Under the pieces are notes generated by a model, which saw only the letters and a list, made by a program, of their open reading frames with translations, had not been told where the DNA came from and ran no database searches. DNA of 64,000 nt from Flectonema sp. DT1601 (Eukaryota; Euglenozoa; Diplonemea; Diplonemida; Diplonemidae), in the NCBI GenBank assembly GCA_964019425.1, contig OZ025809.1:620001-684000 (forward strand), written 5' to 3'. Within the stretch, counting starts at the first letter, position 1; the number at the start of each line of letters is the position of its first letter. The translations under genes were made by a program, and so were the position numbers. Below, piece after piece: positions 30,802-43,785 of this stretch.

Positions 30802-31716
30802 TTACTTATTCCAAGCGGAGTATTTTAATTTTTGTGAACTTTCAAGTTGCGCCAAACACTGACGATGCTCTTCGGAGTATGATTCAGACTTTGCGGCTTT
30901 TGATTTCTTTTTCAACGAAGCAAACGACTTTGGTGCTGAAACAGGAGACGATCCATCTGCTGCTACCAAAGCTTTAATGTGTAAGAACTCTACAGTAAGT
31001 GGTAGCGTGTTTGATAACCTTAAAGTAGCTGGAGCTGATGACTCAATTTTTTTTAAATCAGGAGAGTCCCACTCTGAAAGACAAAAACACACTGATTGCA
31101 GCAGGTTGATGTCATATCGACGGCTTGAGATTTCCTTTTCAGAAGTTACTTCTCCCAGTTCAGAAATACATAAGTGATTACTTCCCTTACTGCAATATGC
31201 TACAATTTTGTTTTTTTTACAAGCGATGTCAATTTTACTATTATAAAGTGACAACCGTTTTAAAAATGATTTAAAATTCGGAACAACAATTTCGACGTCG
31301 TATTCGTGTTTTGGAAGATCGTACTTAAAATTCATCGGCGAGAAAGGCATTGACATCGATGTTCTCATTTCTCTGTTATCAGTTTTTTGCGCAACTATTA
31401 CTATTTCTTGCTCTGGAGGTGCTATTGTTAATTTAATCTGTTCATCATCAGATGTGCACATTAGTATCTGAACAAATTTTGTGTTATCAATTTCGACATG
31501 AATGCTATCTTCACTGAGGTTGTATATATATTCCTCAAACTCTGTTTTCCTAATTATCAGTTGTGCAAGAAGGTCTTTGTTTGCCTGTACTATTTCTATT
31601 CCTTCTCTTGTTACAAGAAGTGAACGAGTACCCTTCCATTCTCTGGTTGTAATTAATTTGATGATGTTAGGAACCAGCCCCTCAGATATAACTGCTTCCC
31701 AGGTACCTTCTGACAT
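30802..31716 (-). CDS. PCNA-fold sliding clamp (PCNA paralogue or 9-1-1 subunit)
   Basis: The open frame extends to 31860, but I start at the Met at 31714-31716 (MSEGTWEAVISEGLVPN), giving 304 residues. It lies just after acceptors TTTCTCAG (exon from 31729) and CTCTGCAG (exon from 31720), and the upstream translation is hydrophobic nonsense. The sequence follows the two-domain DNA clamp pattern: a lone helix and GTRSLLVTREGIEIVQ, the linker PFSPMNFKYDLPKHEYDVEIVVPNFKSFLKRLS with the mid-domain helix, and the closing TLPLTVEF strand. PCNA ties polymerases to DNA; Rad9-Rad1-Hus1 is its checkpoint relative. Sequence divergence and a basic C-terminal extension of about 45 residues (SLKKKSKAAKSES) make a 9-1-1 subunit as likely as replicative PCNA. 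Confidence 0.7.
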   Translation of the reverse strand: MSEGTWEAVISEGLVPNIIKLITTREWKGTRSLLVTREGIEIVQANKDLLAQLIIRKTEFEEYIYNLSEDSIHVEIDNTKFVQILMCTSDDEQIKLTIAPPEQEIVIVAQKTDNREMRTSMSMPFSPMNFKYDLPKHEYDVEIVVPNFKSFLKRLSLYNSKIDIACKKNKIVAYCSKGSNHLCISELGEVTSEKEISSRRYDINLLQSVCFCLSEWDSPDLKKIESSAPATLRLSNTLPLTVEFLHIKALVAADGSSPVSAPKSFASLKKKSKAAKSESYSEEHRQCLAQLESSQKLKYSAWNK

Positions 31717-31732
31717 GTTGCTGCAGAGGCTG

Positions 31733-33105
31733 AGAAATAAAAAAACTGTTTCACGACAATCAATTCTACTGACAAAAACAACTAAACACAAATAACAAAT
31801 CAGATCAAATAGGGGAGAATGTGTTGTGGTACACACCAGGGAAGGGATGCCTGGGTGCATGTTCGTTTATTATTATTATTTTATTTTTTTTTTTGTTATT
31901 ATTACTATCATTCGAACTAAAAATACAAAACTCCGCAACTGAGAAGACAGAATCTACCTATCTCGTTAAACAGCTCACATTGGTTCTGTTTGCTGTCATG
32001 TGAGGATGTGTTCAAATCATCACCTCAATAGAGAACGTTATTGTTTTGTTGTACTAATGACAACGATACCAAAAACAGACTTTAGCCTTATGAAAGAGAG
32101 AACCTGGAAATACGATTTTACATCTTCTTAAAAACACGAGTTGGGAACGCACTAAAAGAACCTGCAGAGAAACTGCAGAAGAACTTGAACTTGTATTTAT
32201 TAGTTTTCGACTTGAGTCCTCTTCTTAGTTAACTCATAGTCGATGTGTTTGTCGTTAAAAACACAAAAAAGATTACCTTGGAATGGCACAGCAAAGCACC
32301 AGCAGCATATGTCAGGCAAAACGGTTGGTGGGCTGACAACAAACACATCGATATATTTCAACCAACCGAAAGAAATATAATTTTTTTTTTTTGTGAAAGA
32401 AAAATGGGACAAAAAAAAAAAAAAAAAAAACCCAATAAACTAAGATTCCCTGACACATTCTTTTTTTTTTTTTTTTTTTTTTCCCCTTCATATCAACAGT
32501 TATTAGCTATAGGGGTCATTAGGGAAACTTCCGGTTGCACAAACAAAACAAAATGTGTTTTAAAAGTAAAAAAATGAAGTTGGCTGATTCTTTTAAAACA
32601 AAAAAAACAAAAACAAAAACAAAAGAAGAAGAAAAAAAAAACAACAGCAGCAGCAAAGAACTGTCGGTGTATGCAATTCAACGACAAGGTGAACCAACCC
32701 GGAACCTTGAATGCCACTAAAAGTAAAATAGCTTTAGATGCGGGAGTTTCAAGCAAAAACACTACTATGTGCTTACTACTCTTGATGTATAATATACTGC
32801 ACGAAGGTCTTTTTATTTTTATTTTTTTCCCCACATTGCATTAAAATAACGAATCAATGCCTTGTTGGAAGCAACACCAGCATCACTCACAAGTACAGGC
32901 GAAAGTACTTTCTCGGAAAACTAACACGAAGTTCGGTTTTTTTTGTTTTTTTGTTTTTTTTTCTTTTTTTCATTTATTGCATTTCGCCGTTTGCCTAACA
33001 GGCGGGTTCACATTGCTGGATTGGATTACGCAACGCATTTAATTATTTCACCAGATTTAAGAATTCGTAGTTTCACTTAGAAGCGACGAGTGAATTTCTA
33101 ACATC
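31733..33105. other. Intergenic, no gene seen
   Basis: About 1.4 kb of AT-rich spacer with T-runs near 32460-32482 and A-runs near 32410-32428. Open frames are poly-F/K artefacts. It should contain the presenilin 3' UTR at the right edge and the clamp gene's outron at the left edge. Confidence 0.55.
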
Positions 33106-34459
33106 CTAAATATAAACTCCAAGAACAGCAGTTCTCGTAGCGTAAGGAACAAGCAAGTATCGAGTAGTGAAGTATGTGGTTACCCCTAATAAGATTGAAA
33201 TTGGAAGGGCCGGCAGAGCTCTTTTAAAAAAACCCAAACAACAAAGAGTTGCACAAAGGCCTGTTAGAATAGCAAGAAAGCAGGTGACCCATGTTAAATA
33301 ATCATAAACTGCTGCGCGACCAACTAAGACGGAATAAAATACAAAGTCACCTAGACCTAATTTATATGATTTTGATTCGTATATCAATCCAGGGATTGTC
33401 TCATCACGTTTTTGAGATTCCTCGACGAGGGCTTTCAACGGTCCCTTTGGACATAAAACTGCAGCCAAATCATACAATGCCACTGCAACTAACAATACAA
33501 AAGTCGTGTAGGGAGGTAATCTACTCAAAAACCAAGCCATGATTGAACTCGTGGCTATCAAGTACGCCTGAGTCATTTTAGGGTGGCCTCTAAAATAAAT
33601 GCAAATAACACCAACGGTACCGAAATTCCACATAATAATAGCGCAGGATATTGAGTCGTAGGGAATTTGGTACTTCACACAGAAGAGATCGAACCAAATC
33701 CAACCCATGAGGTACAATATCATTGCACTACTGGTTATCAGCCATGCAGCTATGATTTTCATGCAGCGGTATTTGTACAACAGAAACATTATCGTTGTGA
33801 CTACGACGAAAAATCCGACGATGATCAAAGCGTTTCGCACAGCTCCCGCGAACTTAGTCCCACCGGAATCGGTTGACTTTTCGTGATATGATAACAGAAG
33901 AGGCTGGTGTTCGGATACCTCTGAGATAGGAGTGAAATTAGTAACAGCCCAAACCACAATGAGCATTGTAATTGACACTGGTATCAACAATGCCATTGTG
34001 TATCCGCTGTATTTTTCAGCTAATGTGTGTCCTCCCTTTGGTCTAACAGTTCGTTTCTTAAAGACTTTCTGTTTAGGACCGTCTGATACTAATTGAGGAT
34101 GTTCTTGATAATCGTCATCACTGGATTCTGTTTCGTGAACATATTTCTCAAAAAGCTTTCTAAATAAGACTTCGTCAGTGACTTCTAAATTAATCATTTT
34201 ATCGATATGATCACCTTCTAACATACCAGGGTTGTATTGTGTGTAAAACCTAACTAATTTCCTCTTTAAAAGCTCTTTCTGCTCCGCCGTCCGACCAACT
34301 TTCTCCCTCTCTGGGGATGCCGGAGGTGTAGATGGGCCCTCATCAGCCAGCTGTATTATGTATTTCGTTTTTCTTATTTTTGAAATTTTCTTTTACAAAT
34401 TGTGTAAAAAAACATACCTGCTGATATCCAGCAGCCTGCAATTCACCGTCTTCAGACAT
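33106..34459 (-). CDS. PSEN: Presenilin (aspartyl intramembrane protease), two exons
   Basis: Exons are complement of 34418-34459 and 33106-34350, 428 residues. The 67-nt intron runs GTATGT to ATACAG. Presenilin is the catalytic subunit of gamma-secretase and cuts membrane helices. Visible: both catalytic aspartates, Y307-D308 in TM6 and the GLGD motif with D349 in TM7, and the PALP motif at 394-397 followed by the last hydrophobic segments and a short VLGVYI end. The loop between TM6 and TM7 is only about 40 residues, much shorter than in animals. The first 100 residues are hydrophilic and include FYTQYNPG and LFRKLFEKY, resembling a helical element often seen in kinetoplastid proteins. Acceptor CTAAACAG puts the exon start at 34474, 15 nt before the ATG. 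Confidence 0.92.
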
Positions 34460-34620
34460 TTTTACTTTGTGTTACTGTTTAGGTATAAGTTGATATAGAA
34501 AATTATTAAAATTTTACTTTTACTGTCGAAGTGGGATTTAAAAGGCAATCTGTGCAATGCGAGTCTGTTGAAATACAACACGCGAATGGAATGAATCGTG
34601 AGGTCATAACTGCGCGCGCG

Positions 34621-34854
34621 CTATGAGGAGTCCAATACGAGTCCGGTGGCAATCGCCTTTACGTGTTCAGCTTTTACTTCTGTGAGTCCTTCCTTCTTCG
34701 CTAGTTCGGCAGCCCTACGCATCCCATCTTCCAAAACAAAACTAAAATAAGAAGACAAGCATGATGTCACGTCCGTAGACAACCGAAGTTCACTTCCCAT
34801 CATTTTCTTGAGAAGCTGCTCGTCGATTGCTTCTGTTTTGGAGGAGGTCGGCAT
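34621..34854 (-). CDS. CENPX: CENP-X/MHF2-like histone-fold protein
   Basis: A 77-residue single-domain protein, the normal size for CENP-X (about 80). CENP-X pairs with CENP-S in the inner kinetochore and in the FANCM-MHF DNA-remodelling complex. The histone-fold pattern is clear: LLKKMM helix, RLSTDVTSCLSSYFSFVLEDGMRRAAELAKKEG long helix, then the family's end signature VKAEHVKAIATGLVLD, matching the 'H.e.I...LLLD' ending of MHF2. The start follows a strong acceptor (T-run then CAG, exon from 34873) by 19 nt. The presenilin acceptor is only about 150 nt beyond this stop codon. A different small histone-fold protein (such as a TAF) is possible, but the C-terminal signature favours CENP-X. 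Confidence 0.7.
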   Translation of the reverse strand: MPTSSKTEAIDEQLLKKMMGSELRLSTDVTSCLSSYFSFVLEDGMRRAAELAKKEGLTEVKAEHVKAIATGLVLDSS

Positions 34855-34873
34855 ATACCCTGCGCTCTGAGAC

Positions 34874-36156
34874 CTGAAAAAAAAAAAGAACTAAGCTTAC
34901 AATGCCAACAACATTATAAATGCAACGAGAATATTATATATTTGTGAATACTGTAAAATTAATTGTGGTATAACCTTGCATAATCAACTCAACCAACAGT
35001 TGGTACGTTTCTTCTAAAAGTTGAAGCTCCGAACGGTTTTTTATTTCCTTTTTTTATTCTTTTAATCGCCCATTTTCTTATTTTCTTATTATTTTTTTTT
35101 CGATCGTTTGTTGTCGTTTTTCTTTATTGTTTAATGGTGTTGACTTTTTTTTTTTTCGTTCTTGTTTGTGTTTTTGTTATTTTTTTGTTATTTGTTTTTT
35201 TTTGTCGGTGTTGTTGTTATACCTTCAGGCAACCCTACTCGAAATTTTTAGTGTTGCGTAGTACTTTTTGCCATTTCCCCTTTTTTTTTTTTTTTTTAAA
35301 TTAGGAAAATACATCTTTTTTCGGGGAAGAAACAATGATATGTTTACATTAATATACGTTTTGAAGCCTGCAAATACGATTATGACTTAGCATTGAGAAG
35401 GGAGAGCTAATAAAGAAAATCTGTCTAGCGGTAAAGTGTGACTTTAAAAATTAAAAAATTAACATTAGAATAGCGTAAAACCCAAACGACAATACATTTT
35501 GAATCAGGCGTCGGTAATGCACTGCTTGTTTTTTGTTTTTTTGTTTTTTTTGTTTTTCCTGTTATGTTTTTTTCCAACGAAAAGAACAGGGAAAAGAAAA
35601 ATTCTGTTTCGCATCCAAGGCCAGATTATGTTATCAGTACTCCACTCAGCTTTTAAAAAGGGGGAAGGGCGGCGGGAAATCGCTGCGTATGTACACGCAA
35701 GCGAAAAAAAACAGGAAAAAAACGATGGCCTAAACCAGAAATCCAACTAGAGACGGACATTTCTAGGGAGAGATAAAGCGAGGGAGGCAAAAAAAAAAAA
35801 AATAATAATAATAATAATAACAAGTCGAAATGCGAGAATAACAACAGTGCGAAATATCACAACGAAAAAAAAAAAAAAAAGAAAGAGAAAGAGAAAAAAA
35901 AGGTCAGTAAATCCTGCCCTTGTGTGTGGGTCAAGAAAATAATGTACTCAGTATACTGATTTCTGGAATCTCCATCTTTTTAAGCCTGTTTTCTTAGGTA
36001 TAGTTTTAATTTTTTTTCTTTTTTTTTTTTTTTTTTTTGTTCCCGTACTGGGGACCAAGTATCACTTGCAGTACAATTAAAAAAAGGGGTGAAAACAACA
36101 AAAAAAAAAAAAAAAAAAAGAGAGAACAAAAAACGTCTATTGTGCATAAAACCCAC

Positions 36157-36188
<32 letters not shown>

Positions 36189-39100
36189 TACAATATTTCC
36201 GATAATAGAAAAAGCTCCTTGTTAGCAGGTAGCGTACTCGGAAAACTGTTTTTTTTTGTTTTTTTTTTTAGATATTCCGTGTGGGTAACCCCGACTACAG
36301 ACTGACCTGACAGAGACATACAATGATATAGTTCCCACATGCATAGCATATCACGTACAGGCATGTCTACTCGACGTATTTAAATAAAAAGCAACTTGAA
36401 ACTGGCTAAAGACTAAAATAAGGTTCGGCCAAACACTTGGTTGCAACGGGGAGTAAAAGACTTATACCTCAATTTTATTAATTTGTTACTAATAAACAAC
36501 GACACTATTGAGAAAATAATTTCGCATTTCTCTCATCACGTGTCGCTAATACTTTTTTAACATGGAAAAAAAGCGTTTCGTACTTAGACTCATTCAGTGC
36601 ACAACCGCTGGATGAGAACTACTTATAAAAATAGGGTCTTACAGACACAGCCCAACCATATCTATTTTTTATTATTTCTATATTTTATTTTTTAATCGCT
36701 ACTAACTTCGGTTTTGAAAAGAAACTCACAGCAAAAGGAAGGATCATTCATCACTCTGAGGAAGTAGTATAGCTAGTAGCACAGCTGAGTTAAGTCTATG
36801 AGTTTATTGTAAAAAAAAAAAAAAATGCACTTTCCATATAACACTATTAGAAAACGAAGCACCATTGTGTCTTTACTAAATCAGTTTCAATAGTGGTTCT
36901 TATCGTAGATATTTATATATGTTATCCAAAACTTCGCTGTATCTTATGAGTACTGGGGTAACTCGTCGGTTCGAAATAACAACAACTACCTTCTATCTTT
37001 GCATAGTTTAGTAAAAATTTGTAGATTCGTCGTGTTTTAAGAATGTTCAAAGAACTTTGCTAAAAAAAGAAAATCTGGAAAAACTGAAAGAAAAAGAAAG
37101 AAAGAAAAAAAAAAAACACGCACTAATAATAGTAAATATTTTTAAAAAAAAAAAAAAAACTGAAAAAAAAATTAGTTTTATAAAGATAAATATCTTAAGA
37201 AAAATGGAAATGGAAAAAGGGAAAAAAAAAAACGATTGAGAGAAACACCTGTCTGTCTGTGTACAGCTCTTATACACGCATACAACACCAAAATGAAGAG
37301 ATCTAAAGCCATTCTAAATCGTAAGCAGTATTTCCTTTTTTTTTTTTTTTTTTTTTTTCTAAATCGGGACCATCCAAATAGTCACCGCCGAAGTAACTAA
37401 CCACAAAGTACAGTAAGTTGTCTTATCCCAAAGGTTAAGTACTTTATCTCTGAAGGCAGTAAAGTCTCGTAAATGATATCGAACAAGTGTGTTTAAATTT
37501 AGCGATTAACCTAATACCTCACCTGGAACACAAATATTTGTACCTCAGCATATCTGATGACAAGCCGAGTATTATTCGGGACAATAAAGCCTCTAAGTAC
37601 GGATGACGTAATAAACTTTTATAATACTAAAATAAGTACTAAAGTGTGGAAAGGGTAAACTATTTGAGCATACTTGTATTTAATATAAATACATCAGCAA
37701 TCTAAGAGACGGTTGATTAAAAGGTAGCGTTAGTATTGGTAAACACCCCGTAAATGTTAACCGTCGACTCTCAAACAAAGAACAAACTGGTTTTTTATGG
37801 TTTTTGTTTTTGTTTTTGTTTTTGTTGTTTTTTTTTTTTTTTTTTTTCCTATCGTCTAGACAATCAAGCCTAAGCATAATCACAAATAAATAAATAAGAA
37901 CAGAGGTAATAAAACATTTTATACGAAAAGGTGAGGTAAAGGGGAAGAAAAAAAAAAGGCAAACTGGCACATAAAAAGCCCTGCATTTCATGTGGAATAA
38001 TCGAATCCTGTTATGTTAGAGTGGCTGTTTGCTATGTTCCTTTTCACTCATAAGGTTTATGGACAAACCAATTTATCGCCACCGCTTAACTCACGACGGG
38101 AATCCATGTTGTCGGGTGCTCATTCAAAGCAGCATTTCTAGTTAAAGGCGCAGCTTCTTTTACAAAATCACCACCGCTTAAACTTACGGCAGGAAAACGA
38201 TCGCAAACTCACCAGAAGTTGCTTTTTTTTTTTTTTTTTTTTTTTTTCCCGTAATCACGAACCTTATTTATAAATTGTCAGCTTTTGGAAAGATAACAGG
38301 AACTGACATCCCCCTTACATAATAAAGAAAGTATGACGTACAAACCTACAATAACAAAAAAAAAAAAAAAAAAAAATTAATGCGATCCTTACTCTAATCA
38401 AAGAGACGCAAACAGCGGGATTTTGCGATTTATAAAAAACAAAAAAAAAACGATTTTGACAATCAGAGGATTGACTTGAATAAAGTCTCCTCCAAATCAG
38501 AAGATTTTAACTTTCTGGTGTGTTGGTAACTAAATGAAACGCTGTACGTTATCGATGAAATAATAACCGAGACAGGAAAAAAAGAAATGTAAGATGAAAA
38601 GAAAACGGGGCATCCTGGTTCCAAACCTTACGAACAACAGTGGTCTACTAGAACAAAGGAAGACGGTACACTTTTATTTCTTATTTTTTTTTTTTTTTTA
38701 CCTAAAAGAGATGATGTGCGACCAGCGACCCTCCCTCTCTTGTTTTTCCCTTTTTATTGCCTGAGAAGGCAAATAACCTCTCCGAGTACTCTTCCTTTTT
38801 TTTTTTTTCCCCCCCATTCTTTACTTCCTTAACAATTTTTTGCTATGGAAAAAAAAGAAATAGGAGAAAAAGAAGGAAAAAAATAACAGAGGGAAATTTA
38901 AAAAGAAAGTGAGAGAAAAGAGTCGTCACATATCTTGGAGTTAAGAGGCTAGGGGAAAAGAAAAAAAAAACATAAAAACTGAAGGTATTATTTTAGTAAG
39001 AAAACAAAATAGAACCAAAGGTGACCAATACTAAAGAGAATTTGCGTACGAGTTTAGCTTCTCAATTAATAAGTTTTTTTTTTTTATATACTTAACAAAA

Positions 39101-39266
39101 CATGGGGAGGGAAAAAAAAGATTACACAAAACTTACAGTTCACTTCAAATTAATGAAAAAAACATTCTCTCTTCTCCTTTTTACCCTTATGAAAACACGA
39201 TGAGTTTTAGTTGGTAATTGCATTGCCAAGTTTAAATCAGATTTCAACTTTGGCTAACAAACTTTT

Positions 39267-39297
<31 letters not shown>

Positions 39298-41875
39298 CGT
39301 AATAATAATCGTTTACTTTCAACTTTAGACAAGTCAGAAAAAGAAGAGGAAATAAATATCGTAAAAGAAATGAGGGGAATGTTAATATATCAGTCATTCC
39401 TTTTTTTTGCGAACAAAAAACACCATTTTCTCACCGCCTGAGCAAGGTTACACGATATGTTACTTTTGCTCGATTTTTTATTTTTTGGAATCGGGGAGGG
39501 TGCGATCTGTAAAATTAGGCATAGGGATATACTTTTAAACATGGTAAGTGCTGCTAAAAAGAGATAAACGTCTCTTTGCAAAATTTCCTTGGTACTACTC
39601 AATGATAAATATTAATCCCAGACCTGGAATGGAAAGATCGAGAAAATCTGAGTAAAAAACACCCCTAATTTTTTTTTTTTCACTATTTTTTCCCCCTTCT
39701 CCCGCACTCAAGAGATATGCACCTTTTTACTAACAAATCAACCCTAGTAGCAATTATGTAAGGAAAATGTTGCATCTGTGGTGGTGATAATGATCATTAA
39801 GTATCAAAGTAGGTCCAAAAAGACAGGTAGTAACAATCTGCCTCACCGGCACATGCTTAGTACTCTTTAATATATTTTTGCTCGATTGTTTTTTCTCTGG
39901 ATCCCGCTGGACCAGCAGTGTAAAATTAGACCCTTCGATTAATTTTTAGTTTTGGTACTTGTCCACGGCTGAGCTGATTTAGTAAACCACAAAATCTCTT
40001 TTCTCAATTCGGGTGACAAGTATGTGATGCCAACCTCCCGATTTCGGACGGAAATGAACCCAACGATGCAGCGCATTAAAATGCCGCTTCGATCGAAAAT
40101 TTTACAATTTTTTTTTGAAAATCTTTTTCAATGTCCAAAATTTGTTCGCAAAAAAAAGGAATGACTGATATATATTTTTTTTTCTTGCTGATTACCGTTT
40201 TGATAGATACAGCGACAGTTGTGGCATGTTGCTTTCCAGAAAGGGGTGAAACTTTGACAATTTCTCCAGAAAGGAAGAAAAAAAAAAATTTTTAAAACAA
40301 AACTATTAAGAATAACAGAAGATGAACGGAGCAAGGAAAAGAAAGGGAGAGGGAAACCTCTCCCCCTCTCAACCCACTCCTTTATTATTCTTTTTTTTAC
40401 TATCTCTGTATCTTGTACTATTCACAAATCCTACTAACATACCATAACAAAGTTACTACGGGTTATAAACAAGAGAAAGCGTGTTAGCTTTGTACCTTTT
40501 TTTTTTTTTTTTTTTTTTGAATTTTTTTTACAGAAATCGCATGATACTGGAGGGGGGAATATAAATCTATTGTCCATTTACTTTGCCAATGCAAGTAACG
40601 GTGTAATGTGTGTTATTTTTTTTTTTTTTTTTTTGTTCTCCCAAGGTTTTTTGGGAAGTACGACCAACGGAGGAGTTGCAATACTAGGGAACAATATAAT
40701 ATACACAGTTGCCGAATTTTTTGGCAGAAATCTTTTTTTAAAAAAAAAAAATAATAATAATAAATTGTTTAAACTACCCTAATATTATTTTGTTGTCGCT
40801 GAATTGCAGACACAAAATTTTGTAATATTAAGGATCACAACACAATAGAAATACTTTTTTTTTTTTTTTTTTTTTCTTCAATGTAAAAGCATACAAACTT
40901 AGGGTACAGTGTATAGGCACCTATATAAAGCTTGTTTCTTTTTTTTTTTTTTTTTCAATAATAACATAACAGATTTTCTGACATTGGTTAAAAAAAAGGG
41001 GGTACCATGAAGCGTACCTATAAGAAAATTAGTTGACTTTGTTCATGCGTGGTGTATGATTAATAGTTGTCAACGAATCTCCAAGAAAAGGAGATAACAA
41101 TAATTATGAAACGATACCCCGCTTGCCCGCGTTTTTTTTTTTTTCTTTTTACTGCTTAGCAAAAAAAAAGAAGAAAAAAAACGAAAACGAAAACGAATAA
41201 TGTAAAAATAAAGTATGCAGACCATCACCAATGAAGAAGAATAGTTGCAAAATTGTTGTTACTGGGGCATGGTATGGGAAATAAGTGGTTGAATGCCATT
41301 GTCCAAACACCGTTAATCGGGGGGAGTACATACACATAAAAAACAGTTGCAAACAAAAAGGGAAATGCAAGCAGGAAAATCTGTTTTTTTATATTGGTGC
41401 ATAAGGCACTTCACTACTACGAAATACAGGAGAGGGAAAATGTTTTTAAACATAAAATTTTAAATTACAGAAAAATGTAGCACTCTTTACATCATTATTC
41501 ATAGATGCTTCCCTTTTCCTGAGGGCTAAACAACAACAACTTTTTTTGATTTGTTTTTTTTTTTGTTTTTTGTTTTTTTTTGTTTTCGTTCAAATTCATT
41601 TATTTTTAGTGGACGATGGATTTTTTTCACTACGCAAGAGTTAACACAAGGCACAATACGAATGCGTAGCAGTCTATAAGATCAAATCACACAGGGTGGA
41701 TGTCACGTCTGTGAAAAAAGACATTTTCGACTCTTCTAAAACTAGCGAGAGCTGAATAGGTACCAAAAAAATGAATTAGTTCAAAAAAGATGATAAAAAA
41801 TACAGCTCTCACGACAACAAAGAAAACCGTGTCAATATGCCATGGAAACACGTCAAGTAATGTCATCCTTTCATT

Positions 41876-41911
<36 letters not shown>

Positions 41912-42490
41912 AGACACGCATATTCATAGGCAGGAAGGAAATCTTCTATTTTTTTTTTTTCAATCATTCCATTCTACATAAGAAAAAAGTTTATTGTATT
42001 CTACTAATCAACGAAACAGATTGTGTACCAATCTCGTAACGCCTACAACAATAAAAATATATTTTAAAAAAAAAAAAAAAAATCTCTGATTAAGAACTTA
42101 AGAGGGATAAGAAAATCATCCCTCGTAAGAAACTAACTACCGCTTTCCTTGCGCTGCGTGACAAGCGCTAGGAACTATTACGAGGTTTGAACCACACATG
42201 CAGAGGCTTCGGTAACCATGATGGTATCACAAAAAAAAAAAAAAAGATGTATTTTTTTGAAAAGAGAAAAATACAAAATAAGGTTGTAACACCAAAAAAA
42301 AAAAATAAAATAAAATAAAATAACAGAAAAGAGTGAGGGGAAAAAATAAAATAAAATAATAATAAAAAAAAAGAAGAAAGAATCCAGCTGCAAAAAAGCT
42401 ACAAACCTTTATAACGTTTTGTCCTCTTCTTTTTTTTTTTTTTTTTCCCCTGCACTCTTTCCTTTCAATTAGTATCAAAAAATAAAAATA

Positions 42491-42526
<36 letters not shown>

Positions 42527-43785
42527 GTAAAAGCCTTTTCGAACGAAAAACAAGACGCAACAAGTCCAGCTTTTGCTCATGTCATCGTCGTCATAAATCA
42601 CTGTTTTCCACAATTAAAATAAAAAACTTTTTTTTTTTTTAAAAAAGAGTGCGGCTCACAGTAGCACCTTGACAAAAACAAAACAACAATAAAAAAAAAA
42701 ACAGGGGTCCACCGCAAGGAGGTATATCAAATTGTTATTTTTTTCTTGTTTTTTTTGTTTTTTTGTTTTTTTTTCGTGTTTGTTTGTTTGTTTGCACCTA
42801 TCTACATCTTACTGCAAATAAACATAAAAATTTTAAATAAAAATAAAAAAACGTCGGTATAAGAAATACGGTAATTACCCAAGTACCTATAATGATTGGG
42901 ACTCAAAGTAGTTTAGTTTTTTTTTTTTTTTTTCGCAAAGAAAGGATAAAACAAAGGGAAAGTATTGCTGTCTTGTAATTCTGGTGCCTGGATGTTGTTT
43001 TGTTTGCTGAATGCGAACACAGAAAAAAAAAAAGAAAAAGAAGAAAAAAAACATCCTCACCACGTTCAATCGAGACGCTAGTAAAAGAAACAGAAATTAT
43101 GTCCAGAAGAAACACTTCCTTTTTTTGTTTGTGTGTTTGTTTTTACTTTCAATCATGATGTCGGTTTTTGCTTGTTTGTTTTGTAACCTTAGACACCCGA
43201 ACAAACATAATTTGTGTATTATGATTTTGCTTTCTTTTTTTTCTTTTTTTTTTTTATTCCCCCAATTCGGGTGGGTGAAAACATGTTTGCTTACTCAATA
43301 TTCCCTATGAATAACCAAGAAACGCAAAACAGGTAACACTTTCTATATGGCGCAGACTCAAAAACTGCATATTGCTTGCTGGGGAAAGTTATTTTAATTA
43401 AACCTAAAAAAAAGACAGAAAGATAACAAAAGAAATACATAACAATGATACCAGTCCCAGTTATAAACACTATCGGCTAACTCAGAAAAGAAATTAGCGC
43501 TGATTTAATTGTCCGGAATTTCAGATACAATCAGTATCTTAATTAGCAACGCAACCTTCGAGTATTATAATGACCTTTCGGTTGCTTTTTTTCCTGATAA
43601 AAAGCAAGCACAGATAGATAACAAAAAAAAAAAAAGAAAATGATTAAAAAAAAAAACTTAGTAAAAAAAAACACACATTAGTGGGACACTTAAGCCGCGA
43701 GAAAGGTAAATAAATAAAAAATCAAAACGAACAACAATGAGATAAACCGAGAGATCGTGTTTTTTTTTTTTTTTTGGGACAACCT
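34874..43785. other. Gene desert, part 1
   Basis: Nearly 9 kb with no coding frame that resembles protein on either strand. The open frames are poly-F, poly-K or mixed readings of A/T runs. Notable content: a dispersed repeat member at 36387-36447, a fragment of another at about 36930-36955, a GGGGTGAAACTTTGACAAT copy at 40243-40261, and an ATT microsatellite at about 42489-42526. Confidence 0.6.
36387..36447. repeat. Dispersed repeat member, partner of 6211-6268
   Basis: Shares AAGCAACTTGAAACTGGC, then a short variable gap, then GGTTCGGCCAAAC and TTGGTTGCAA with 6211-6268. Two copies in this window, about 30 kb apart, in the same orientation. Confidence 0.75.

Noticed and set aside
31717-31860. 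48-residue hydrophobic N-terminal extension of the clamp protein
   Set aside because: It lies upstream of two splice acceptors and reads as outron or intron; clamp families do not have a signal-like leader.
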